From NCBI RefSeq assembly GCF_022012435.1, contig NZ_JAKLUA010000010.1, positions 186,001 to 250,000 of the forward strand: DNA of 64,000 nt, read 5' to 3'. The notes under the pieces were generated by a model that was not told where the DNA came from, did no database searches, and saw only the letters and a list, made by a program, of their open reading frames with translations. Positions 43,626 through 53,196 of the stretch are shown in pieces (the first letter of the stretch is position 1; every line of letters starts with the position of its first letter). The translations under genes were made by a program, and so were the position numbers. The DNA is from Bradyrhizobium zhengyangense. Lineage in GTDB: Bacteria; Pseudomonadota; Alphaproteobacteria; Rhizobiales; Xanthobacteraceae.

Positions 43626-44122
43626 ACATCCTCGGCGCGCTTCCTGCGATAGGCGAGCAGCAGCGCGACCATCGAACCGAAGAAATAGCCGGCGGTCGCG
43701 CCCGAAATGGCGCGGCCGACGATGATTGCAAGCGCTCGGTCGCCTGCGTCGATGGCGGAGATCACGCTCACCGTGTACTGCAGGGTGAACACGACGAGAT
43801 TGCGAATCAGCGCGAATGCACTGCCTGGACGGATGATCTCTCCCGTCTTGTGATCGACATCGAACGGACGCGGTGTCAGCACACCGAGCGGCAGCAGCGC
43901 CAGCGCCGCACCGATCCATGCGACCAGCGGCCATTGGCTGTCCTGATGTCCGAAACCGATCCTCGAAACGCCCCAGACGATGAAGACGGCCGGAACGATC
44001 AATGCACGCCAGATCGGCGCCTTGCGCGGCTGCATCGCCTTGATGCCCTGCCAGACCAGATAAGCCAGCAGGATCCAGACCCAGGGCGGAGTGTGGATCA
44101 GGATTTGATAGACGAACATCAT
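43622..44122 (-). CDS. DUF6622-like membrane protein
   Basis: A 166-residue protein with about five hydrophobic segments (about 8-24, 40-55, 65-82, 105-125, 140-158). It ends in a basic tail (AYRRKRAEDV). The start carries two adjacent ATG codons (44117-44122) with AAGGAA upstream. It resembles small membrane proteins labelled DUF6622; that identification is from memory and moderate. It overlaps the convergent permease by 4 bp and is the last gene of the pot-like run, 14 bp after its neighbour, but need not be functionally tied to it. Confidence 0.65.
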   Translation of the reverse strand: MMFVYQILIHTPPWVWILLAYLVWQGIKAMQPRKAPIWRALIVPAVFIVWGVSRIGFGHQDSQWPLVAWIGAALALLPLGVLTPRPFDVDHKTGEIIRPGSAFALIRNLVVFTLQYTVSVISAIDAGDRALAIIVGRAISGATAGYFFGSMVALLLAYRRKRAEDV

Positions 44123-44136
44123 GACCCGTTCCTTTT

Positions 44137-44949
44137 CTAGAGAGGCGCAGCGCTCTCGCCCTGCGAGCTCGACAGTTTTGAAGCGAGCGAGGCGATGACA
44201 ATGACGACCGCGATCAGGGCGATCACCAGCGTGCAGATCGCATTGATCTCCGGCTTCACACCCAGTCGCACCTCGGAATAGATACGGATCGGCAGCGTGG
44301 CCGAGCCGGGGCCGGTGGTGAAGCTGGCGATCACGAGGTCGTCGAGCGAGAGCGTGAAGGCGAGCATCCATCCGGCGACGATGGCGGGCGCGATCAGCGG
44401 CAGCGTGACCGACAGGAAGGCCCGAACGGGCGCGCAGCCGAGATCCATCGCCGCCTCCTCGAGCGAACGGTCGAGCGAGCCGAGGCGCGACTGCACGACG
44501 ACGGCGACAAAGCACATCGTCAGCGTGGTATGCGCGATCGTCACCGTCCAGAAGCCGCGCTCGGCGTTCAGCGCCACGAACAGCAGCAGCAGCGACAGTC
44601 CCGTGATCACCTCCGGCATCACCAGCGGCGCATAGAGCATGCCGGAGAACAGCGTGCGGCCGCGAAAGCGCTCGCCGCGCGACAGCGCCACCGCAGCCAG
44701 CGTGCCGATCAGTGTGGCGATGGTTGCGGAGGCGACCGCAACCCTCAGGCTCATCCAGGACGCCTCGATCATGGCGCGGTCGGCGAAGAACTCGTGATAC
44801 CAGCGCAGCGACCAGCCGCCCCATACCGTCACCAGCCGCGAGGCGTTGAAGGAGTAGATGACGAGGATCAGAATGGGCAGATAGAGGAAGGCGAGTCCCA
44901 GCGCCAGCGAGGCAATGTTGAATCGGGACAGACGGGACGCCTTTCGCAT
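44137..44949 (-). CDS. Polyamine-type ABC importer permease (PotC/YdcV family)
   Basis: A 270-residue permease with six helices. The EAA loop reads LEEAAMDLGCAPVRAFLSVTLP, typical of the polyamine/iron branch of ABC importers. LDDLVIASFTTGPGSATLPIRIYS is the characteristic PotC/PotI stretch after it, quoted in parts. The gene begins one base after the stop of the PotB-like gene, so the two are tightly coupled. Confidence 0.9.
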   Translation of the reverse strand: MRKASRLSRFNIASLALGLAFLYLPILILVIYSFNASRLVTVWGGWSLRWYHEFFADRAMIEASWMSLRVAVASATIATLIGTLAAVALSRGERFRGRTLFSGMLYAPLVMPEVITGLSLLLLFVALNAERGFWTVTIAHTTLTMCFVAVVVQSRLGSLDRSLEEAAMDLGCAPVRAFLSVTLPLIAPAIVAGWMLAFTLSLDDLVIASFTTGPGSATLPIRIYSEVRLGVKPEINAICTLVIALIAVVIVIASLASKLSSSQGESAAPL

Positions 44950-44950
44950 C

Positions 44951-45862
44951 TCACTGTTCCTCCAACTGCCGCCGCTGCAGCCGCTCGTAAAGCAGGAGCG
45001 GCGCCAGCAACACCACGAGCAGCACGATCGCTGCGGCGGAGGCCACCGGCCAGTCCTTGTTGGTGAAGAATTCGAGCCACAGCGTCTGGCCGATCATCAG
45101 CGAGTTGGAGCCGGCGAGAAGATCCGGGATGACGAACTCGCCGACAACGGGGATGAAGCACAACAGCACGCCGGCGCCGACGCCCGGCAGCGACAGCGGG
45201 AATGTGACCAGCCAGAACACCTGCCAGGGCGGCGCGCCGAGATCGGAGGCCGCTTCCTCCAGCGCCGGCTCCATCTTGGCGAGCGTGGCGTAGAGCGGCA
45301 GGATCATGAAAGGCAGATAGGAATAGACGATGCCGATATACATCGCAGTGTCGGTGGAGAGCCACACCACCGGCTGGCTGACCAGGTGCAACGCCAGCAG
45401 GATCTGATTGAGCAGGCCGTCGTGCTGGAGGATGTTGATCCAGGCATAGATGCGGATCAGGAACGAGGTCCAGAACGGCACGATCACCAGCACCATCGCC
45501 ACCGCCTGCCAGCGTTTTGGCAGTCGCGCCATGCCGTAGGCAATGGGATAGCCGATCACGAGCAGCAACACGGTCGCTGTCACGGCAACAGTCAGGCTGC
45601 GCAAATAGGCGAACACATACAGGTCGTCGGAGGCGATCAGCCTGAAATTGTCGATCGAGAGCGCGGCAAAGGCCGACCGGATCGCCGTCCATCCCGCTGT
45701 CAGATCGAACACCGGCTCATAGGGCGGCTGCGCGATCGCCGTCTGCGACAGGCTGATCTTCAGCACGAAACCGAACGGCACGAGGAAGAACAGCACCATC
45801 CAGACATACGGCGCGATCGCGGCGAAGCGCGCCGGTCGCGCAAAGATCCGGCGCGCGCTCAT
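44951..45862 (-). CDS. Polyamine-type ABC importer permease (PotB/PotH family)
   Basis: A 303-residue permease with six helices. The loop LEEAASDLGAPPWQVFWLVTFP is the EAA motif, and FIPVVGEFVIPDLLAGSNSLMIG is the PotB/PotH signature, quoted in parts. The ATG at 45862 overlaps the ATPase stop by 4 bp (ATGA). The system imports putrescine or spermidine in known relatives, but other substrates occur in this family. Confidence 0.9.
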   Translation of the reverse strand: MSARRIFARPARFAAIAPYVWMVLFFLVPFGFVLKISLSQTAIAQPPYEPVFDLTAGWTAIRSAFAALSIDNFRLIASDDLYVFAYLRSLTVAVTATVLLLVIGYPIAYGMARLPKRWQAVAMVLVIVPFWTSFLIRIYAWINILQHDGLLNQILLALHLVSQPVVWLSTDTAMYIGIVYSYLPFMILPLYATLAKMEPALEEAASDLGAPPWQVFWLVTFPLSLPGVGAGVLLCFIPVVGEFVIPDLLAGSNSLMIGQTLWLEFFTNKDWPVASAAAIVLLVVLLAPLLLYERLQRRQLEEQ

Positions 45863-47019
45863 GACGGCAGCACCACGCAATCGTCGGGCGTGAACCAGGC
45901 GACGACGTGCTGGTTCAGACTATAGGCATCGACATCCAGGCGCGCACTGTTAGCGACCGACGCCTGCAGCATTCCACCCGTATCAAGCTTCACCTTGTAG
46001 GTGGTGGTGCCGCCGAGATAGCAGATGTCCGCGATCACGCCGTCGAGCAGGTTGATCGCCGTTTCATGACCGGCCGCGCTCACGGGACCACGGCGCGACA
46101 GCTTGACCTTCTCGGGGCGGATCGCAACCGAGAACTTTCCCTCGCCGACCGCTTCACGCGGCTCGGCCACAACAAGCGCGCCGGCATCGCGCGTGCCAAT
46201 GACGAGGCGATGACCATCGCGCAATTTGGACTCGGCGTCGAACAGATTGATGTCGCCGACGAACTCCGCGATCCAGCGCGAACGCGGGGCCTCGTAGAGC
46301 TCGCGCGGGGTCCCGACCTGCGCAAGCTTGCCGGATTTCATCACGCCGATCCGGCTGGCCATCGTCATCGCCTCCTCCTGGTCATGCGTGACGATGATGA
46401 AGGTCATGCCGAGCCGACGCTGCAGCTCCATCAGCTCGCCTTGCGTGTTTTCGCGCAACTTCTTGTCGAGGGCCGCGAGCGGCTCGTCGAGCAGCAACAA
46501 TTGCGGCCTTCGCGCCAGCGCGCGGGCCAGCGCGACGCGCTGGCGCTGGCCGCCGGAGAGCTGGTCGGGCTTGCGCTTCTCGAGCCCCTCGAGCTTGACC
46601 AGCGCGACCATCTCCGCGACGCGCGTTGCGATGTCGGCACGCGCCATGCCGGCGCGCTTGAGGCCGAAGGCGATGTTGTCGCGCACGGACAGATGCGGGA
46701 AAAGCGCGTAGTTCTGGAACATCATGTTGATCGGACGCTCATGCGGCAGCGCCTGCGCGATGTCCTTGCCGCCGAGCAACATGCGTCCTTCGTCCGGGGC
46801 CTCGAAACCCGCAAGCATGCGCAGCAGAGTGGTCTTGCCGCAGCCGCTGGGACCGAGCAGCGCAAAGAACTCGCCGGCCTTGATCTCGAGCGACACACCG
46901 TCGACCGCACGGAACGTCCCGAAGGTCTTGGCGACGCCCTCGATGCGCAGCAGCGGCTCGCCCGCGGCCGGACGCGCATCTCGGCCAGCGACGTCTGTTC
47001 CGGGCAATTCGTCAGTCAT
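45859..47019 (-). CDS. Polyamine-type ABC importer ATPase (PotA/PotG family)
   Basis: A 386-residue ATPase. Walker A is GPSGCGKTT (residues 56-64), the signature LSGGQRQRVALARAL and Walker B LLLLDEPLAALD follow, and a C-terminal TOBE-type domain occupies about 290-386. The long N-terminal extension before the ATPase core is about 25 residues. The start at 47019 has GCAGGGA upstream. It lies 52 bp downstream of glpD on the same strand. No periplasmic binding protein gene accompanies it. Confidence 0.92.
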   Translation of the reverse strand: MTDELPGTDVAGRDARPAAGEPLLRIEGVAKTFGTFRAVDGVSLEIKAGEFFALLGPSGCGKTTLLRMLAGFEAPDEGRMLLGGKDIAQALPHERPINMMFQNYALFPHLSVRDNIAFGLKRAGMARADIATRVAEMVALVKLEGLEKRKPDQLSGGQRQRVALARALARRPQLLLLDEPLAALDKKLRENTQGELMELQRRLGMTFIIVTHDQEEAMTMASRIGVMKSGKLAQVGTPRELYEAPRSRWIAEFVGDINLFDAESKLRDGHRLVIGTRDAGALVVAEPREAVGEGKFSVAIRPEKVKLSRRGPVSAAGHETAINLLDGVIADICYLGGTTTYKVKLDTGGMLQASVANSARLDVDAYSLNQHVVAWFTPDDCVVLPS

Positions 47020-47071
47020 GGTCCCTGCCAACCCCAATGCCGCCGCACGCTAGCGGCGGATCGTCGTTTGC

Positions 47072-48541
47072 TCAACCGGTTCGAGGTGGGGTCGCCATGA
47101 ATGCAGCCAGCGCGTCACGGTCCGTAGCCGGCATGGTCAGGCCTAACTTGGAGCGGCGCCACAGGATGTCCTCGGGGAAGCGCGCCCATTCGTGGGTCAT
47201 GAGATAGTGCACCTCGGCGCCGGTCAGGTCGGGGCCGAAGGCCGGTCCCAGCTCTTCGCGTGTCTTCGCCTCACCCAGCACATCGGCCAATCGCGAGCCG
47301 TAGGCGGCAACCATGCGCCGGGCCTGCGGCTCCGATAGGAAGCGCCAGCGGTGGCAGGCGAGATCGACCTCGGTCTCGAAACGATCCCAGGCGAAATCGC
47401 CGCCAGGCAAGGCTGCGCCTGAAGTCCAGGGCCGCGACATCGGATAGAACGGCGTCAGTCGCGTCACTGCCCGCTCGGCGCGAAAGCGCGAGGTCGTGAT
47501 GTCGCCGCCGAACATCGTGAGCAGCGGTGCCTTGCGCCGGCGCGCGTGGAACAACGTCGTGCCGTCGCGTCGCCGCGCGGGCACCGGCGACAGATTGACC
47601 CCGGAGACCGTGCGCACCACGTCCGTCGGAGCAAGGCGCTCGCGGAAATAGCGGCTCACGGCCTCGCAGAGATAGCTGACATCGGCGCCCGGCATCGCAA
47701 CGATGGCGGGATCGCCGGTGAAATCATGCGTGACGGTACCGACCAGCGTGAAATCGCGCTCGAACGGGCTAGCAAAAATCAGCCGGCCATCGTTGTTCTG
47801 GAACACATAGACATTGTCGGACTCGAACAGCCTGGGCACGATGATCTGGCTCATCTGCACGGCCGCCATGGCCGGCTGCTTCTGCCGCAGCACGGTCTCC
47901 GCGACCATTGACGTCCAGGCGCCGGTGGCGTTGGCCAGCGCGCGGGCCGTGATCGTACGGCGATGACCGCGATCGACGACGGCAAGCCGCCAGGCATCGG
48001 TCCGGTCGGCCCGCACACAACGCGCCCCTGTCCGAATCGCAGCGCCACGTTCGGCGGCATCCAGCGCCGTGAGCACCACCAGGCGCGAATCGTCGACGAC
48101 GCAATCGGCATATTCGAAGGCGATGCCGAATGGCCGTTTCAGCGCGTTACCGACCGCATGATGCGTGATGTCTAAGGTCGTCGATGCCGGAAGGCCGCCG
48201 CGGTTCGTCAGGGCGTCATAAACATACAGGCCAGCGCGCAACAGCCAGGGTGGACGCTCGTCGGAATGGGCCGGGATCACAAAACTCATGGGCCGCACCA
48301 GATGCGGCGCGATCCGCAGCCAAATCCGGCGCTCGGCCAGTGCCCGGCGGACGCGCCAGAAGCCGCGCCGCTCCAGCACCGACAGATCGCCATGGATCAG
48401 CCGAGGGGTCGCCGATGAGGCAGCGCCGCCGAGATCACCCTGCTCGATCAGGATCACCCGCAGCCCGCGGCCGGCGGCATCGCGGGCGAGGCTGACACCG
48501 TTCAGGCCGCCACCGATGATCGCGAGGTCGTAATCCGCCAT
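47072..48541 (-). CDS. glpD: Aerobic glycerol-3-phosphate dehydrogenase
   Basis: GlpD (489 residues) oxidises glycerol-3-phosphate to dihydroxyacetone phosphate at the membrane, passing electrons to quinone. The N-terminus YDLAIIGGGLNGVSLARDAAGRG holds the FAD Rossmann motif, quoted in part, and LVGTVTHDFTGDP and RVSGVNL-like VRTVSGVNLSP follow. The usual SSKLIHGGLRYLE element reads SATPRLIHGDLSVLE here, a local change in the FAD-binding region. It is the first gene of a run with the polyamine-type ABC genes. Confidence 0.9.
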   Translation of the reverse strand: MADYDLAIIGGGLNGVSLARDAAGRGLRVILIEQGDLGGAASSATPRLIHGDLSVLERRGFWRVRRALAERRIWLRIAPHLVRPMSFVIPAHSDERPPWLLRAGLYVYDALTNRGGLPASTTLDITHHAVGNALKRPFGIAFEYADCVVDDSRLVVLTALDAAERGAAIRTGARCVRADRTDAWRLAVVDRGHRRTITARALANATGAWTSMVAETVLRQKQPAMAAVQMSQIIVPRLFESDNVYVFQNNDGRLIFASPFERDFTLVGTVTHDFTGDPAIVAMPGADVSYLCEAVSRYFRERLAPTDVVRTVSGVNLSPVPARRRDGTTLFHARRRKAPLLTMFGGDITTSRFRAERAVTRLTPFYPMSRPWTSGAALPGGDFAWDRFETEVDLACHRWRFLSEPQARRMVAAYGSRLADVLGEAKTREELGPAFGPDLTGAEVHYLMTHEWARFPEDILWRRSKLGLTMPATDRDALAAFMATPPRTG

Positions 48542-48580
48542 GAAACCGTCGAGAGGGAGCGAGGTAAGCGCTCAACATCA

Positions 48581-51259
48581 CTAGCCGGTCTTGAGCGCAA
48601 GCTCCATGGCCTCGCCGCGGCCAACGAGGTCGGCATATTTTCCGATCGGCATCGGCTTGCCGAGCAGATAGCCCTGCACGCCGTCGCAGCCCTCCTTGGC
48701 GAGGAAAGCGAGCTGGTCGATCGTCTCGACGCCCTCGGCGATGATGGACATTTCGAGGCCGTGGCCGAGATCGATCACGGCGCGAACGATCGCGGCCGAT
48801 TGCGGGTTGCGGCCGAGATTCATGATGAAGGCGCGATCGATCTTGATCTTGTCGAACGGGAAGGCCTGGAGATAGCTCAGCGAGGAATAGCCGCTGCCGA
48901 AATCGTCCATGGAGATGCGGACGCCCAGCGCCTTCAGGCGGCGTAGCAGCGCCAGGCCGCGGTCAAAGTCCTCGATCAGCACGCCCTCGGTGATTTCCAG
49001 CTCGAGCCGGCCGGGCGCAAGCCCCGTCTCGATCAGGATCGAATGGACGAGACCAACCACGTCACCGTGCATGAACTGCGCCGGCGACAGATTGACCGCG
49101 ACCTGCATTGGTTTCGGCCACGACGCGGCCTCGCGGCAGACCTCGCGGAGAATCCATTCGCCCATCTCGACGATCAGGCCGCTTTCTTCCGCGATCGGGA
49201 TGAATTCGGCCGGCGAGACCTGGCCGCGTACCGGATGCTGCCAGCGCGCCAGCGCCTCGAAGCCGATGATCTCGCTCTCGGCGACGCTGTTGCGCGCGAT
49301 GCCCTGCGGCTGGAACGCAAGCGAAAGCTCGCCATTCTTGATCGCCTTCGACAGGTCCTGGTGCAGCACGCGGCGGTCGCGGATCTGCTGGTCCATCTCG
49401 GGCTGGTAGAGGCTGATCGTACCGCGCGATTTCTGCTTGGCGCGGAACAGGGCCGCGCCGGCATTGGCGAGCAGCGAGGCACCATCGGGGCCGTTGTGCG
49501 GAAAGACCGACATGCCGGTGGTGATGCCGGCGCGGACCGCGCGGCCGTCGATCTGGAATTCCGGCGCGAGCGCCTCGCCAAGCTGCTGCGCCAGCGCAAG
49601 GCCTGCGTCGGGCTGCTTACCGTCGATGATCAGGCCGAATTCGTCGCCGGACAGGCGTGCCACCAGGCCACCGCGTGCGGTGTCCTGCAGTCGCTGGGCC
49701 ACCTCGATCAACAGCTTGTCGCCAAGCGCATGACCGAACACGTCATTGACTTCCTTGAGGCCGTCGAGATCGACGCAAAGGACCGCAAATTCCTCGTCGG
49801 TCCCTTCGCAGGCTTCGATCATCTGGGTCAGCGCCTGAAGGAAGGCAGCGCGGTTCGGCAAATCGGTGAGGCCGTCATGATAGGCCATGTGCGCCATCCG
49901 CGACTCGATCTGCCGGCGGTTGGTGACGTCCTCGTGGGTCTTGATCAGATATTGCGGCTCACCGGCGTCGTTGAGCACTGTGGCGCGCCGGGTCAGGAAC
50001 AGGCGCAGGCCGTCCTTGGTGGAGATCGGATGCTCCTCGGTGATCATCCCGCGTTTCTTGATCGCGGCCTCGTCGCGCGCGATGATCAGCTTGGCTTCCT
50101 TGGCATTGAAGATGTCGGCCGCGGTCAGGCCGGTCGCTTCCTCGCGCCTCCGGTTCAGGATCGTCTCGGCGCTGCGGTTGGCGAGCAGGTAGCGGCCGTC
50201 CTTGACCTGCTCCACGATCAACGCCACGGGGATGTTATCGACCACGAGCTCGAGGAACTTCTTGGTGCTCTCCAGCTCCATCGACAGCGATTGCCGATCG
50301 GTGATGTCCTCGAACACGATCAGCAGGAATTGCGGCTTGTTGCTTTCGTTGCGGACCACGATCCGGATCGAGGCCACCATGCGCCGGGCCGCGCCAACCT
50401 CGACCTCGAATTCGTTGCGATATTGTCCTTCCGGCGCCAGCAATGCGGCCCGGTCGGTCATCTCAATGCTATCGGCCGATGTCGCGCCGAACAGCTCGCG
50501 CGCATTCTTGCCGACGACCTGATCCCGCGAAAACCCCCAGAAGTGCTCATAGGCACGGTTGGCGAAGATATAGCGGCCGTCCTCGATATTCTTCGCTGCG
50601 ACGCAAGCCGGCACGTTGTCCAGCACCGTTTCCAGGAACTGCTTGGTCGAGGCGAGCTGTCGCGACAGTGCGCGCTGCTCGCTGACGTCGAGATGGGTCG
50701 CCACCGAGCCGCCATTGGGCAGCACGAAATACTTGACCAGGATGGAGCGACCATCGGGCAGTTCGGTGATCAGACCGTTGTGACTTGCCGCCTTCTCGTA
50801 GAACTCATCGTCGGAAACGCCGAGGACGCCGCGCTTGCGCCGCAACCCGAGGATGTCGTAGCCGGTCATGCCGGTCCACAGGTCCGAGCGCGCGAGGCCG
50901 TAGATCTCGAGATAGCGGTCGTTGCAGAAGATGATGCGCCGCTGCGCATCCGTCATCACCACGCCCTGGTTGAGATTGTTCATGGCCGAAGAGATGAAGG
51001 CGTTGCGCCGCAGCTGCGAACGGTTGCTCCTGCGCAGCGCGGAATGGATCCACAGCGCGATGGCCGCCAGGAACGCGCAGATGACAACGCCCCCGATCAG
51101 GGCTTCCCAGACCAGATTAGCGCCGAAATCGCCAATCTGGTTTGGCGAAATGAAGCTATTGGCATAGGCACGCGAAGGCGCGACCGCGCTGGTCAGGCAC
51201 ACGACGGCCTGCACAGCAATCGGAAGCATGCTGCCTTCCTGCCAGTTCTTCTCAGCCAT
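48581..51259 (-). CDS. PAS-GGDEF-EAL cyclic-di-GMP signalling protein
   Basis: An 892-residue protein. An N-terminal hydrophobic segment (11-27) and a helix at 50-72 anchor it. Three PAS-like domains follow (about 88-205, 210-325 and 330-450), then a GGDEF domain (about 455-620) and an EAL domain (about 635-885). The cyclase motif is SGDEF, without an RxxD I-site before it, so cyclase activity is possible but uncertain. EAL motifs GFEALARW, LEITEG, MDDFGSGYSSL and AEGVET are intact, so phosphodiesterase activity is likely. It stands alone. Confidence 0.92.
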   Translation of the reverse strand: MAEKNWQEGSMLPIAVQAVVCLTSAVAPSRAYANSFISPNQIGDFGANLVWEALIGGVVICAFLAAIALWIHSALRRSNRSQLRRNAFISSAMNNLNQGVVMTDAQRRIIFCNDRYLEIYGLARSDLWTGMTGYDILGLRRKRGVLGVSDDEFYEKAASHNGLITELPDGRSILVKYFVLPNGGSVATHLDVSEQRALSRQLASTKQFLETVLDNVPACVAAKNIEDGRYIFANRAYEHFWGFSRDQVVGKNARELFGATSADSIEMTDRAALLAPEGQYRNEFEVEVGAARRMVASIRIVVRNESNKPQFLLIVFEDITDRQSLSMELESTKKFLELVVDNIPVALIVEQVKDGRYLLANRSAETILNRRREEATGLTAADIFNAKEAKLIIARDEAAIKKRGMITEEHPISTKDGLRLFLTRRATVLNDAGEPQYLIKTHEDVTNRRQIESRMAHMAYHDGLTDLPNRAAFLQALTQMIEACEGTDEEFAVLCVDLDGLKEVNDVFGHALGDKLLIEVAQRLQDTARGGLVARLSGDEFGLIIDGKQPDAGLALAQQLGEALAPEFQIDGRAVRAGITTGMSVFPHNGPDGASLLANAGAALFRAKQKSRGTISLYQPEMDQQIRDRRVLHQDLSKAIKNGELSLAFQPQGIARNSVAESEIIGFEALARWQHPVRGQVSPAEFIPIAEESGLIVEMGEWILREVCREAASWPKPMQVAVNLSPAQFMHGDVVGLVHSILIETGLAPGRLELEITEGVLIEDFDRGLALLRRLKALGVRISMDDFGSGYSSLSYLQAFPFDKIKIDRAFIMNLGRNPQSAAIVRAVIDLGHGLEMSIIAEGVETIDQLAFLAKEGCDGVQGYLLGKPMPIGKYADLVGRGEAMELALKTG

Positions 51260-51467
51260 CAGCCACCCGCGATTTCAACTGCGGATTGTCTGGCTTCACG
51301 GGTTTGGATCGGGTAAACGCCTGTAGGCCCAGCAGAAAAATGTGACGTGAAATACGGCAATTGCCCTGACATGATAAATGCTTCCTTAACGGACAACGCC
51401 CGCGCAGCGCGTTTCCCGGGCAAACCGGAGCCATCGGCACCACCTTCAGCGGGACTTCTGCATCACC

Positions 51468-52571
51468 ATGGATAGGGTCGATTGCGTCGTCATCGGAGCC
51501 GGCGTGGTCGGGCTCGCGGTGGCAAGAAGGCTCGCCCAGGCGGGGCGCGAGGTGATCGTACTCGAGGAAGCCGAGGCCATCGGCACCGTCACCTCCTCAC
51601 GCAACAGCGAAGTGATCCATGCCGGGATTTACTACCGTGCCGGAAGCTGGATGGCGCGCATGTGCGTCAGCGGCAAGCAAGCGCTGTATCGCTATTGCGG
51701 CGAGCGCGGCATTCCACACAAGAATTGCGGCAAGCTGATCGTCGCGACCAATGCGAAGGAAACCGAGAAGCTGCAATCGATCAAGGCGCATGCCGAGGCC
51801 AATGGCGTGCTCGACATGCAGCTGCTTTCAGGCGAGGCCGCGCGCGCGCTGGAGCCGGCACTGGCCTGCGACGCTGCGCTGCTGTCGCCGTCGACAGGCA
51901 TCATCGACAGCCATGCCTACATGCTCTCGCTGCAAGGCGAGGCCGAGGCAGCGGGCGCGGCCTTTGCGTTTCACACGCCGCTGATCCGCGCCAAGGCGGA
52001 GGCGGGCGTGATCGAGATCGAAGCCGGCGGCGAAGCGCCGATGGCCTTGCAATGCGGCCTGCTCGTCAATGCCGCGGGATTGTCGGCGACATCGGTGGCG
52101 CGCCACATCGACGGCATGCCGATCGACCGGATTCCGCCGGCCTATCTCGCCAAGGGCAATTATTTCAGCTGCAATGCGCGCGCGCCGTTTTCGCGCCTGA
52201 TCTACCCGGTGCCCGAGCCCGGTGGGCTTGGCGTGCATCTGACGCTGGACATGGCGGGACAGGCGCGCTTCGGCCCTGATGTCGAATGGATCGAGACGAT
52301 CGACTATGAGGTCGATCCGTCGCGCGCCGAGCGGTTCTATCCGGCGATCCGCAAATACTGGCCGACGCTACCCGATGGCGCGCTGATGCCGAGCTATTCG
52401 GGCATCCGCCCGAAGATCGTACCGCCGGCAGTGGCAACACAGGATTTTCTGATGCAGGGGCCGCGCGATCACGGCGTCGCAGGACTGATCAATCTGTTCG
52501 GCATTGAATCGCCGGGACTGACATCATCGCTCGCGATCGCAGACCACGTCGCGGAGCTCGCAGAAATCTAG
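51468..52571 (+). CDS. lhgO: L-2-hydroxyglutarate oxidase-like FAD oxidoreductase
   Basis: A 367-residue FAD enzyme of the DAO superfamily. The Rossmann motif VVIGAGVVGLAVARRLAQAG is at residues 6-25, followed by SRNSEVIHAGIYY, a hallmark of the LhgO/L2HGDH group, and KNCGKLIVAT. Near the C-terminus GIRPKIV and LFGIESPGLTSSLAIADHV complete the pattern, quoted in parts. Such enzymes oxidise L-2-hydroxyglutarate to 2-oxoglutarate with electrons to quinone. It stands alone with a terminator-like hairpin after it. Confidence 0.87.
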   Translation: MDRVDCVVIGAGVVGLAVARRLAQAGREVIVLEEAEAIGTVTSSRNSEVIHAGIYYRAGSWMARMCVSGKQALYRYCGERGIPHKNCGKLIVATNAKETEKLQSIKAHAEANGVLDMQLLSGEAARALEPALACDAALLSPSTGIIDSHAYMLSLQGEAEAAGAAFAFHTPLIRAKAEAGVIEIEAGGEAPMALQCGLLVNAAGLSATSVARHIDGMPIDRIPPAYLAKGNYFSCNARAPFSRLIYPVPEPGGLGVHLTLDMAGQARFGPDVEWIETIDYEVDPSRAERFYPAIRKYWPTLPDGALMPSYSGIRPKIVPPAVATQDFLMQGPRDHGVAGLINLFGIESPGLTSSLAIADHVAELAEI

Positions 52572-52612
52572 CCCGCTGCGCGATGATGATCGCGCGGGTG
52601 CGCACCTTACAG

Positions 52613-52642
52613 CAGGGACGAGCGCAAAGGCTTTCGTCCCTG
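52613..52642. terminator. Hairpin between convergent genes
   Basis: CAGGGACG and CGTCCCTG form 8-bp arms around a 14-nt loop between the LhgO-like gene (ends 52571) and the convergent DUF465 gene (stop 52685). No T-run is evident, but the position fits a shared terminator. Confidence 0.5.
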
Positions 52643-52684
52643 CCTGAAAGGATACGATCAAACTTGACGCTGTTACGGGGGTTA

Positions 52685-52867
52685 CTAGTGAAGCGTGTCG
52701 CCGGTCTGCTTCAGTCGTTCAATCTGGTCCTTGACCATCAACTTGCGGCGCTTCAACTCAACAATTTGCAGGTCGTCTGTTGAAAGGTGCACGAGCGCTT
52801 CGTGCAATTCGTTTTCGAGAGTTTTGTGCTTCCGTTCCAATTCAACCAGATGTGCCTGAATTGTCAT
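52685..52867 (-). CDS. DUF465 (YdcH-like) small protein
   Basis: A 60-residue, almost entirely helical protein: IQAHLVELERKHKTLENEL and LKRRKLMVKDQIERLK are the DUF465 signature, with the conserved LKRRKL core. An AGGAGG ribosome site lies 6 bp upstream of the ATG (perfect). Function in the family is unknown. A divergent DUF465 gene lies at 53197. Confidence 0.9.
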   Translation of the reverse strand: MTIQAHLVELERKHKTLENELHEALVHLSTDDLQIVELKRRKLMVKDQIERLKQTGDTLH

Positions 52868-53196
52868 TCGAAACCTCCTCGGTAGGGGTGAACCTTGGAT
52901 TCGATCCGGACGAGGAAGTGTACATCACCGATTCGTTCTGTCGATATGTATCCGTCGTCGCACCGTCATTTTTGAAAATTCATATGTAATGAAGCGTGAG
53001 TAAGGAACCACGCGTCGAAAAATCCATGATATCAAGGTGCTTGCGCCACGCGCCCGCGAATCGTCGAAATATCTTGCGAGAGAGCGGTGCGTGAAGGTCG
53101 CAGATCGCTTGCGATCACGCCGCGCAAGGACGATAATTTCCACAGGGCATCCACAGCCTTAATCTCAAGCCTATCGGTTTTTCGGCCACCGCAGAC
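52868..53196. other. Divergent promoter region of two DUF465 genes
   Basis: A 329-bp stretch with no gene I can support. It holds the AGGAGG site of the left gene (52874-52879), an AT-rich part around 52960-53030 that could include promoters for both strands, and a small palindrome GATCGC-TT-GCGATC at 53103-53116. Two TCCACAG words at about 53140-53160 resemble DnaA-box halves but are isolated. Confidence 0.4.

Noticed and set aside
49043..51316. A 757-codon open frame on the plus strand
   Set aside because: Antisense to the PAS-GGDEF-EAL gene; no domain or signal is seen, and the real gene has complete motifs.
53130..53165. DnaA-box-like TCCACAG words suggesting an origin
   Set aside because: Only two imperfect copies, no AT-rich unwinding tract with further boxes, and no dnaA, hemE or parAB genes nearby.
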